Positions 36,269 to 45,412 of a DNA stretch of 64,000 nucleotides are shown in pieces (positions within the stretch are counted from its first letter, which is position 1; each line of letters starts with the position of its first letter). A program made the translations under genes and the position numbers. This DNA comes from Desmodesmus armatus (lineage: Eukaryota; Chlorophyta; Chlorophyceae; Sphaeropleales; Scenedesmaceae), in contig VIIQ02000614.1 in the NCBI GenBank assembly GCA_007449985.2, positions 558,001-622,000 of the forward strand. Reading direction: 5' to 3'. The notes beneath the pieces are model-generated. The model was not told the DNA's origin. It saw nothing but the letters and a program-made list of their open reading frames with translations, and did not search any database.

Positions 36269-38804
36269 TTACATTGCCTTGCGTGCCTTCTTGGGCGTGA
36301 TCAGGTCCATGCTTGGCCTGTCCAGGCTGAAGCTGCGGCGCAGGCCCTCCACCATCTTCTTGATGGTGGCGCTGCCCTTGCTGCGCTCAACACCCTCCAC
36401 ACCCTCAACCTCCCCAATGTCGCTGCTGCTGCGGCGGAAGAAGCTGTCGCTGCTGCGCCGGAAGAAGCTGCCGGACTTGCGTGGGGGCACCGGGGGAGCC
36501 AGGGGGCTGTCGTCTGCGTCTGCATCTGCGGCCCTGTGTGCGCCTGCGTCCTTGCCCTTACCCTTGCTGCTGTCCTTGTCCTTCACACTGAATGCCTTCT
36601 TCAGCTTCTTTGACATGGACTTAGTCAGGGACTTTGACTTCTTCGGCTTAGGGGGCAGGGCGGCACTGCTAGTGACATCCAGGCTGGTTCGCACTGCCAG
36701 GGGTGCAGGAGGGCCGTAGGCAAAGGCTGAGGAGGTGTCCCTGCTGGCAGCAGTGAAGGGCGAGTCGCACTGCACGGGGGCTGGCACATCGCTGCTGTCC
36801 TCCTCAGTGGCGCTGCCTGCTGTGGCATCAATGGTGGGGCGCACGGCCTGAGGCTTGATGCTGTGTGCGTCCTGGGCTGCTGCTGCTGCTGCTGGCATGA
36901 AGTCCACCAGTGTGGCAACGAGCTCGTCGCTGCTGACGCGGGGGCTGCTGTCTCCTGAGGAAGGTGCGGGAGCAGGGGCGGGTGCTGCAGGGTCAGGCAC
37001 AGCAGGGTCTGCCACTGCAACTGCAGGCACTGTGAATGCAGGCACTGGGGCCTCAACAGACAGCTGGGGCTCTGCTGCAGGAGCGTCCTCCACGGCTGTG
37101 GGTGCCTCCTCAACAGCTGCCATGGTGTCTGCTGCCGGTGCGGTCACAGCTGCTGCTGCCTCTGCCTCTGTGGGAGCTGGAGGGGTGAACTCTGCCTCGG
37201 CTGGTGCTGGGGTGGTGTAGTCCTCAGGACCGGCAGGGGCGGCGTCTGCTGCAGCAACTGCCAGGTCTGCTGGGGCCTCACCTACTGCTGGCAGCTCGGA
37301 TGCTACAGTCTCCTCAGCAGCCTCAGGCTGCACTGCTGCTGCTGATGTGGGGGCGGCGGCGATGCTGCTGCTGCTGCTGGTGCCCTTGGCTGTGCGCCTG
37401 TCGCGCCTCCTAGAGTTGGAGCCGTCTGCTGCAACTGCCACTGCACCAAGGGCTGCACCAGCTGGGGCAGCCACCAGAATGAGGCCTGCAGGACATACAA
37501 AGGCGGTCAAAGTGGCGGGTACAAGCAAAGTTGGTGGGAAGCAGGGGCAAGGTGCCAGAACACTTGAAATGCTGAACAGCCTAGTTGTAAGAACGCTGTT
37601 TGTGCAGCTGATAGAGGGTTCCCACTGACAGCACATTCGTGTGTGTGACTGCGTTTGGCACACACTCACATGCCACTGACATAGTTGGAAATGGCTGACT
37701 GCAGTCCTGTCCCCGAACCCCAGTCACAACAATGCATTGTGACTTCAAGTGGCTGCTGCAAGGAAACTGCGACTATCAGCAACTGCTGCAAGTATATGTG
37801 ACGACACACAGGCTGGCAGTCAAACAGCAACATGCACTGCCAGTGGTCCACACCTGCTGATGTGAACACTGCTGCTGTGAGTGCCATTGCGCCAGCTGCA
37901 CTCAGGCCCAAACCCAGACCCCACCTGCAGCAAGAATGCACACAGGATGGGGAAAGGGCTGGAGTGCACAACATTGCAGCTGTGCATTGTATCATACTGG
38001 CAGCTTCGGCCAGTCACCCGAGTGCAGTATCAAAGCTGACACAGAGCATGCAGCAAGCACAATGTTGATGGCTTTTTCCAATAAGTCGACCATACACGAC
38101 AAGGCAATGCAAGAGTGCAGCAATGCAGCTGCATTTGCCGTGCAGCCCCCCTCCCTTGTTTCAGCTTCTGCCACTCACCTCTTGCCATTGTTGTGGCGTG
38201 CCTTGAGTGCTGCATACTTGGTCAGAGTCTTGAGGAGGGCCTGCAGTGGATACAGCAGGGACCAAAGAGGAATTACTAAACTGCTGCTGACGCTGGACTG
38301 TCTTCGCCCACACTGGCACTGGTGCCTGGTGCTGCAGGCGTCGCCATCCCAGCTTACCTGAAACTCAGCAGGGGTGAAAGCACCAGCCTCGGCTGTGGGG
38401 GCATCCTGCAAGAAGGAAACCGAGCTCATCAGTCCATCAAGTCAAAATACAGATGGCCGCCTTGGAAGTCGCAGCAGCTGCTTACCCTGATAAACGTCTT
38501 GATCTCCGGCTTCTTCAAACTGGCGATGGGGATGCCTGGGGCCAGGCGAGGACAGCAGCGTTGTTGAAGGGAGGGAGGGGCCAAGAGCGCGACAGCTGCT
38601 ATGTTACCGAATTCATCATTGCTCAAACACCTTACCATCATGAGACAGCAGCTCCTTGACCTCAGAGAGTGCCTCAGTTGCCTTGGCCAGGATGCTGTCA
38701 GATTCACAGCGCGCATTGCAGCCGAAGCTGGTCTTAGCAATGCTGTCAAAAGACGTGCCCGAAATAACAACATCAACGCTGCTGAGCAGGCTGGAGGGAG
38801 CCAT
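36269..38804 (-). CDS. Unknown protein with membrane hairpin and basic Ser-rich tail (538 residues)
   Basis: I do not recognise it. Six exons on the minus strand, 38804-38636, 38535-38486, 38405-38358, 38240-38179, 37924-37854 and 37485-36269; 1,617 nt with consistent phases. Residues 1 to ~110 are soluble and helical (ATEALSEVKELLSHDG, TPAEFQALLKTLTKYAALK). Then two closely spaced hydrophobic spans (WGLGLGLSAAGAMALTAAVF and LILVAAPAGAALGAVAVAA) could form a membrane hairpin. A ~200-residue Ala/Pro/Glu-rich disordered part follows. The C-terminus is basic and serine-rich: KPKKSKSLTKSMSKKLKKAF, then two direct SGSFFRRSSDSFFRRSS-type repeats and RRSFSLDRPSMD, each R-R-x-S resembling basophilic kinase (PKA/CaMK-type) sites. 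Tail anchoring of a phosphoregulated scaffold is possible but speculative. Confidence 0.8.
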
Positions 38805-39622
38805 GGCTGGCAGAGGGGAAGAAACTGATGTGATCTAGGAGAAAGGGCACAACGCCCAAGGAGGATGATGGTTGTGAGGAGAATGGAGAGCTGCAGCTGA
38901 TGGCAGAGTGACAAGCTTCAGGAGTCAGATTCAGTTGCCAGTTGACCACTAAGACCTAATCCAGCCAAAAGTCAACAAAACAGAGGGATTCGTATGGTGT
39001 AGGAGGGCCGACGTGATCAAAGAGAGCCTTACCTGCCGGACAGCCCGCTAGACAACGACGCTTGTTCACTTTGATCTACTGCTGCACCAAGTCCACTATG
39101 GCGCAGTTTTTGTGTGCCCAACACCGCCTCAGCAATCCTTGGCTGAGTGGTAATCCACCCAAACACAGGGCAACGGGTGTTGCTGCACTAGCCACACACC
39201 CTGCCCCACGGCCCCAGCCAGCAGCAGCAGCGATACCAGGCTGGCGGCAATCGCATAGCACCCCCACCAATGAAAGGCTGTGTCGAGCAGCTGCAGCAGA
39301 TGCTCCTCTTGGGATGTCGCAGCAGCCTCAGGTGGCAGGTGCACCAGGTGAGGCATGGCATTGCATTCGTCTGTTCACATATCCTGTGACGCCAGCCTGG
39401 AACAGACCCTGAGCAATGCAACCAGCACAGGGCAGCACACGGTTGTGTTGCCAGCAGCATTTGCTGGAATGTTGGTAATCAAGTCAATACGATGCCATGG
39501 GGCATGCGGCCGATGAGCGACCGGGACCGCCGCACATCATAGGCTGTGTGCAGCAGCAGGCTGCAACAATGTCGTGGCACCGGTGTGCCGACCCCACATA
39601 CACGCGCTGCTTGTGGTTGCAG
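38805..39622. promoter_or_regulatory. Region between divergent genes
   Basis: About 820 bp between the unknown minus-strand gene and the first exon I can place of the EcfT-like gene. It should hold both promoters and the plastid transit-peptide exon(s) of the EcfT-like gene. A candidate first exon is 39300-39347 (MLLLGCRSSLRWQVHQ then GTGAGG), but its phase does not match exon 39623-39704. Confidence 0.4.
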
Positions 39623-41675
39623 GGGCCAAGGGCAAGCCCGAAAAACTACCCTTACAGCAGCGCATACTCAACGGCATACTCAACGTGTCAAACGTCCCCT
39701 ACAGGTAACGTCCAGTACATGTATGTCGCAGCATCCGCCCAGGCTGAGGTTCCGTAAGAGGCAATGGCCCCGCTTATGCACACTGGCTTTGCTTAACTCG
39801 GTCTGGCCTGCTGCAAGCCATCCCAACACATGGTGACTGCCTGGACAGGGGGCTGAGGCTGTGCTGCTGCTTTCTGCTGCTCTGCAGCTCTTTCGTGCCC
39901 CACCCGGTGACCCCGCTGCACAAAGTGGATGCGCAAATAAAGCAGGTACACTAGGGTACACTAAGCTCAGCGCAGTGCAGTCTGAGTCAGCAGCAGGTTT
40001 TATCCCCATCAGCTGTGCATCCATGCAACACCAGCAGTGTAGCTGTAGCACCCGCGGTTAGAGTTTACTTGGCATGATATGGGGTGTGCGGCAGTGTGCA
40101 GCGCGCCCTAGTCTGGTCTGGTGTAACTCTTGGAGCCTACCTGAATCCATGTTGTCACTCATTGTGCATGAGCTGTGTGTCATGCGGCCCTGCTGCAGTG
40201 CTCTTCGCTGCGTCTCATTCCGTCCTGGCTGCACAATTCAACGAGATATCTGAATGCAACATCTGTTTTTTATTGCCCGTTGCTGCTGCTGCCTCCTTCT
40301 TTTCAGATGTGGCTGCTGATGCTGTACATCATTATCGCCCGCTCCACACCCCTACTGCGCCTGGGCATAGCGGGCGTGGTGGCAGCGTTCAGCGTGATGT
40401 GCCTGCCGCGCAGGCTGTGGGTCAGCCAGTTCAAGCGCTTGGGCTTCATCTGTGGCCTGATCTTCCTTTTTACAGCACTGGGGCTGATGGGGTGCCACCC
40501 ATGCTGCAGCAGCACTCCCTACCAGCCTCCCTGGAGGGAATCAATGTGCCATTGCGGCCAGAGACACCCTACTCCTACGTGGTGTTCAACCTGTTCGGTT
40601 GGATCACAATCACACGGAGGTCCATCAACCTAGCCATCACCGCGTCTGCGCTGACCTTCTGCGCGCTGCAGAGTGCCAGCTTGTGCCTGGTGACGACGCC
40701 AGGCGAGGAGATGGCTCTGGGCCTCAGCAGGTGAGCCAGGACGAGGCTTGTTGAGGGTGGGTGAAGCATGTTGCTGGGGCGATTGCTATGGGTTGTGTTG
40801 CTGTCATGTGCACACCTCCTTAGGCTGGTGGGTGCGCGCGCAGTTGCAAGGTGCAAGGTAGCCCACAACTTCCACACTCCTCCAGCTCCTCAGGCGTGCA
40901 ACTCCACCTCGCCCACTGCTCTTGTCCTCACTTCTTCCCTCTGCTGTCTCTGCCCTGCTGTCTTTTCACTCTGCTGTGTCTGTCCTGCTGTCGGTCCTGC
41001 CTGCAGGTGGCTTTCTCCACTGAAGCCGCTGGGTGTGCCCACGCAGCGCATCGCGCTGACGCTGCTGCTGTCGCTGCGCTTTATGTCCCTAGTGTTTGAG
41101 GAGGTGCGCAACCTGTGCCTGGGCCTGGCTGCACGTGGTGTGGACTGGCGAGCTCAGGGAGGGCGCGGCAGCTTGGAGATCCTTGGGCGCCTGGTGGTGC
41201 GGCTGTTTGGCAACCTCTTCACACGCAGTGAGAAGATCTCCCAGGTGCGGGGGTTCACACAGACAGACAAACCAGCTGGGATGTCAGGAGGGGACCAAAG
41301 AGAGACACGCTGCTGCTTGCAAGTTGGTCTACTCCCTCGGGCTGTCAGAGCTGCCGAATTGGAGGACTTTGTTTGTGTCTGCGTCCCTACATCCCTGCAT
41401 GGTTCCCAATGAGCGGCTGGGTGTACACTTGGCAACTTGCGTGATGTGTGTTGGCAGCCACAGCTGTCGCTACGTCACCATAGCTGCTGATCCTCCTGTG
41501 GTGCATTGCTGCTGCTCCTGCCCTGCTGCTCCAGGCGATGGTTGTGCGTGGCTTCCTGGGTCCTGAGCAGCACAGGCTGTACCTCATGAGGAGCAATGAG
41601 ACATCAGTGCTGGCAAACATGCTGGCTGTTGGGCTGCTGGGTGGCCTGTGTGCACTGGTGTCATACCTCAAGTAG
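39623..41675 (+). CDS. ABCI12: EcfT/CbiQ-type transporter T component, ABCI12-like, with a frameshift
   Basis: EcfT proteins couple ATPases to substrate-binding S components in energy-coupling-factor transporters; the plant homologue ABCI12 is in the plastid envelope. Exons: 39623-39704, 39888-39945, 40307-40730, 41007-41244 and 41535-41675; earlier transit-peptide exons not placed. Landmarks are VPHPVTPLHKVDAQIK, helices in MWLLMLYIIIARSTPLLRL, CLPRRLW, ADGVPPMLQQ, ITASALTFCALQSASLCLVT, LSLRFMSLVFEEVRNLCLGL with AARGVDW, and EKISQAMVVRGF, which follow the ABCI12 order. Within 40307-40730 the frame must shift by one base between IFLFTALG and ADGVPP: the run GGGG at 40480-40483 would need one more G. 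This is a sequencing error, an allele or a real lesion. TGTAA at 41908-41912 is a candidate poly(A) signal. Confidence 0.88.
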
Positions 41676-41758
41676 TGTGCTGTGCAGCCTGGTGCCACTA
41701 TTGTCATGTCTGGCTTTTTTGTTCAGCACTCTGGTGTGTCTTGATGAGTTTCCAAGCA

Positions 41759-41796
41759 GAAAAGCAGAAACTTTCTGCTTTTCCACTTTGAAAGTG
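41759..41796. repeat. Two abutting small palindromes with 1-nt centres
   Basis: 41759-41783 has perfect 12-nt arms around C at 41771; 41784-41796 has perfect 6-nt arms around G at 41790. No gap between them. They lie ~85 bp past the EcfT-like stop codon, in its probable 3' UTR. Confidence 0.9.
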
Positions 41797-42540
41797 TAGC
41801 TGCTGGCTGTGCCTGGGTGGTGACTGGCTGTGTTGGGTGCCAGTCCAGCACATGCTGCTTGGATGCCGAGGCGCTGTGTGTGTTGAGTGGTGTGTGGTTG
41901 GCTGCAGTGTAACAGACAGACACAACTTTTTATAGCCTACTGGAGCAAGGGACAAGGACATGTGAGGCTTTGCTGAAGTCGTCCCATTGTTGAGGTTGTG
42001 TACAGTTGCGTCTGCGCTAGTGTGTGCTTGGTGCAGAAGCTGTCCAAGATGTCTTGCCAGCCGCTGTGTGCAGATGTTGCACCAAACAGAGACAAGGGTA
42101 CCTTGTTGCTTCTGAAGGTTGAGTGAGCTGTCAATATGCTACTTCAGGCAATACAATATACAAAAAAAAAAAAAATACAATATCCATTGCTTCTGCTAGC
42201 CTATAGGGCATCTGCGCTGCTGCATGCATAAAAGGCCACAACACTGCCCGGCTGGCCCACAGACAAATATTGGCAGTCGAACAGTCATGATGGTCAAGGC
42301 AACCTTGAACCACTTTGCACCACTTTGTTTCATCCTATGCTTTGATGCATGATATTGACATACAGGTAGTGGTTGTGCAAGAGCTGCTCACAAAGCAGTA
42401 GAGTGTCAATGCATGTGCAGAGGTTGAGTTTCATTGGTTGCTGAGAGACACTTAGTTCTCACTTGAGTTGGCAGTATGGATTTGGATCATCAGTCAGGAA
42501 ACCCAGCCAAAGCAGCCCATAACCGTCTTTCCATGGGTAT

Positions 42541-42562
42541 GGTGGTGTCGAAAGACACCATT
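42541..42562 (+). other. Hairpin with GAAA (GNRA) tetraloop
   Basis: Seven Watson-Crick pairs plus two G-U pairs close the loop GAAA (42550-42553) if transcribed from the + strand. GNRA loops are unusually stable and often dock in RNA folds. No other RNA structure was recognised around it. Confidence 0.6.
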
Positions 42563-42574
42563 TTGGGTTGGAGA

Positions 42575-42739
42575 CAGGTTGCCCTGCGTGCTGGTTCCAG
42601 CATGCAGGACAGGGCTGTTTTTTGACAGGCTGCACTGCTTGCCGTTTCGGGCAACCAGGCAACACTGTCACTCCGTAAACAGCCCAACAGGTTGCGCTGC
42701 TTGCTGGTTCCATTCCAGCAAACAGGCAGCACTGTCACC
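42575..42739. repeat. Three degenerate tandem repeats of ~50-60 bp
   Basis: Units begin at about 42575, 42626 and 42688 with caggTTGCcCTGC / caggCTGCaCTGC / caggTTGCgCTGC, followed by tgctggttcc-like sequence; units 2 and 3 end in ggcaAcactgtcac / ggcaGcactgtcac. The last unit reaches the stop codon of the minus-strand gene at 42739. Confidence 0.7.
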
Positions 42740-43839
42740 TAGAAGGCATCGGTGGTGAGAGCCTTGCGCTGCTGCTGGCATTCGCCTGCTGCTGACTCAA
42801 TCACTCCCAAGATGGCTGCGTGAGACTCGAACAGCTCATCCTCTGCAAACGCTGCTGCCCTCAGGCCGCCACATGGTGTGTAGCTGAACTGCCTCATGCC
42901 GCTTGCTGTGGTCAGGGAGCAGGTGACGCCCACGATCTGGGTGTCTCCCATGCGCAGGCCAGCCTCTGCAGCAAAGGGCAGTCCTGCGACACGGCGGGTG
43001 CCCAGCATCAGGTCACCCCCAAAGCCAACCTCCAGGTGAAAGAAGTGGGAGGGCTGCTGCTCCAGGTGCACCGGCCACACGCTTGAACAGGCCTTGCAGC
43101 CGCAACGAGAAGAGGTCTCCCTGGGCAGGTAGATTGCCGGCACCATGGAGTCGTTGAGCTCAGCATAGGACCGGTAGTGAAGCTGGGCCAGGGGCTTGGC
43201 GATGTAGTGCAGGGGCTCCTGGGGCTCGGGTGCAGGGGCAGCCACGGGGAGGATGGGCTCGACAGCGGGGATGGGCTGCTGTGGCTGGGGGCTTGCCTGA
43301 CGGGGGGTGGCCGGAGGCGTGATGTCCTTGCGTGGGCTGGGGATGGAGATTGTCACCACAGCGTCCACATCCTCCTCCAAAAGGTTGTCGATGATGTCGG
43401 CATCCTGGCAGGCCTTGGAACTTGCCGCCTTGGCCTCGGACTCGATGGTGATGCCGTCTTTGTCGTGGAAGTCATTCTCCTGTGAACAGCAAATAAAACA
43501 AGAGACAGCAGTGTCAGCAGCCATGCCACGGGGAGTGTTGTTAGCAAAGTCACTCGGTAACAATGAGTGCATTGCAGCCACACGCTGCGCCTTAGCAATG
43601 CACGATGCTGCTATTTACTGCTGCAAAGTTGTATTACCCGTTGCTGAAGCTGAACTGTGCTCTCAACAAGCTAGGACTGAACTGTGCTGCTGCTGTGCGC
43701 GGGCAGCGAACTGTACTGTCAACAACGAGCCCCCAACACTCACCATTGCGCACTCCAGGCCGTTGAAGTAGCCCTTGATAGCCTTTAGAGGCCGGACTGC
43801 CAGCACCCACACCAGCGCTCCGACCCACAGGCTGTTCAT
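42739..43839 (-). CDS. Unknown protein with N-terminal signal anchor (278 residues)
   Basis: I do not recognise it. Two exons, 43839-43744 and 43479-42739, give 279 codons with phase 0 at the junction. The N-terminus (MNSLWVGALVWVLAVRPLKA) is a short hydrophobic segment followed by basic residues, consistent with a signal anchor or cleavable signal. The middle is acidic then Pro-rich (PPATPRQASPQPQQPIPAVE). The last ~150 residues look ordered: a CGCKAC cysteine motif, FFHLEVGFGGDLMLGTRR, MGDTQIVGVTCSLT and QFSYTPCGG, which suggest a compact beta-rich domain, possibly lipid- or membrane-associated (inference only). It is convergent with the EcfT-like gene. Confidence 0.75.
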
Positions 43840-45412
43840 CCTTTCCCTAGCTTACAAAAGCACAAAGAGTGGGTATGTGAGTATGTGCTCTCGTAAACAG
43901 CTTCAGACTTGAGTTGGAATGAAGAGACACTCCACTGCCAGCACTACTTATTGCGCTCAATGTGGTCGCTCGGGTCCAAGGTTAGGGCCCAGTTCACGCC
44001 CGTTGGTATTCATTGCAATATGAACACCGGAAAACATATTTTTGACACACCATATAGTTAACCTATTATGGTATACTGCCCACCTGGCGTGGGCGCACTG
44101 GTGCAAGTCCAGAGAGGGAACGCCTTGGGTGGGTGCATCCATATGGATGTGCCTGTCACAATACAAGCGCAGCTCACACACTGCTATGTTGAATGTATTG
44201 TGGTGCTCAATACTGCGGGATGACCTTCTGCTGCACACAAGCAGGCAGCAGCAGGCACATCAAGCATTCTGACAGCAATGCAGGCCTCAGCTACGCAAAC
44301 GAGCTGGGGGACTCAGACAGACTGTCTCGCATGTATGTCAGATAAGCAATCACATTGCCTTTTGTGTTCCTGACCTGTGACTTGATAAAGAGGAGGTCAA
44401 CGCCAGGTTGACACCAACAGCATCAGCCCTATGCCCCTTGCTGTAGCCAGTGGACTGTTTTACGCCAGTGTGTGTTACACCTAGGTTGCTACACTTTCTG
44501 TCATTTGCCATTGGGACACCCTGCTGTGCATGCAAGCCTTCTGTTGCATGATTGGCCAAGGGCTTCACTTGGTGACCACCTCATGAGTGTGATCACATGC
44601 TGGGACCACTGGCACATTTGCAAGCGCGACACAGCATCCCTCAGGAGCTGGGCCAGGTGCAACCTGGCTCAAGTTGCTGCTGTGCAGTTCATAAATAGAG
44701 TGCCAGCAAGTGTCCCCTTGTGCCCCCACCCCTGAGAAGGCAGGCAGAAACAGCGCTTTAACAACCAATCTGCTGTTCTTCTGAGGCTGCTGCCAGCAGT
44801 GTACTTCTTTAGACTGCTTGAAGCATGTTTCGACCAAAGGCGACTGTACTGTGCCCTCCAAGGACTGTCATTTGCCAACTCCATGCGCACAGTGGGGTGA
44901 ACCCCTAGCACGCTCGTTAGCAAGCAACACAACTTTACCTCCCTTGCTGGGCTGTGGCATGTACCAATCAGCGCTTAGCGCTAGCGCTCCTTTCGTGCTC
45001 GAGCCCCCTACATCACCACTCACTTAGCTGGGGCACTTGACGCTGTTGGTGCATTTGCGCTTGGCGCTATTGGTGCAGCCGTAGTGACCCTGACTGTTGG
45101 GCCCCCACTTGCGCACTTGATAAGCTGGGCCCGTTTCAGCCGTTTCAAGCAGCTGCGTCTGCTGTTGGGCTGCCGATTGCAATGACTACTGTTGGGCCGC
45201 AACGACTTCAAAATGCTGTGCGCAAGGTGAAAGGGAACGTGGAGGCAGACGCTATGTCTGTACTGCAAAAGCAACTTCAAGTTGCAAGTTGCAACAGTGT
45301 TGAACACCACTGCATACGGTGCGCGCAACATCACAACCTCGCTCTCTAGCCTTCAATGCGCCCTCCCTCTTCAACAGCACAACAAAAGCCGCAACACACC
45401 ACGCCGGGCCCC
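43840..45412. other. Intergenic, 1.6 kb
   Basis: Between the start of the unknown minus-strand gene and the stop of the helicase gene. No gene supported. A hydrophobic + strand open segment (45010-45180, containing GAFALGAIGAAVVTLTVG) has a stop just upstream and no ATG or clear acceptor; it could be an unlinked exon or a relic. Confidence 0.45.

Larger units (their letters stand above)
41676..42738. other. Intergenic between convergent genes, with hairpins and degenerate repeats
   Basis: No gene supported. Contains a small pair of adjacent palindromes (41759-41796), a poly-A run (~42162-42175) flanked by copies of tacaatat, a hairpin closed by a GAAA tetraloop (42541-42562) and three degenerate ~50-60 bp repeats (42575-42739). 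Confidence 0.6.

Noticed and set aside
35550..36719. 389-codon open frame on the + strand
   Set aside because: Overlaps in antisense the last coding exon of the minus-strand gene; its composition follows from the GC-rich coding strand and a CA-rich UTR, and no domain is visible.
39300..39347. Possible transit-peptide exon MLLLGCRSSLRWQVHQ for the EcfT-like gene
   Set aside because: Ends in phase 0, whereas the next placed exon needs one base from its predecessor; kept only as a note.
45010..45180. Hydrophobic + strand segment (GAFALGAIGAAVV...)
   Set aside because: A stop codon lies directly upstream, no ATG or good acceptor was found, and no partner exons; could be a relic, but not supportable as a gene.
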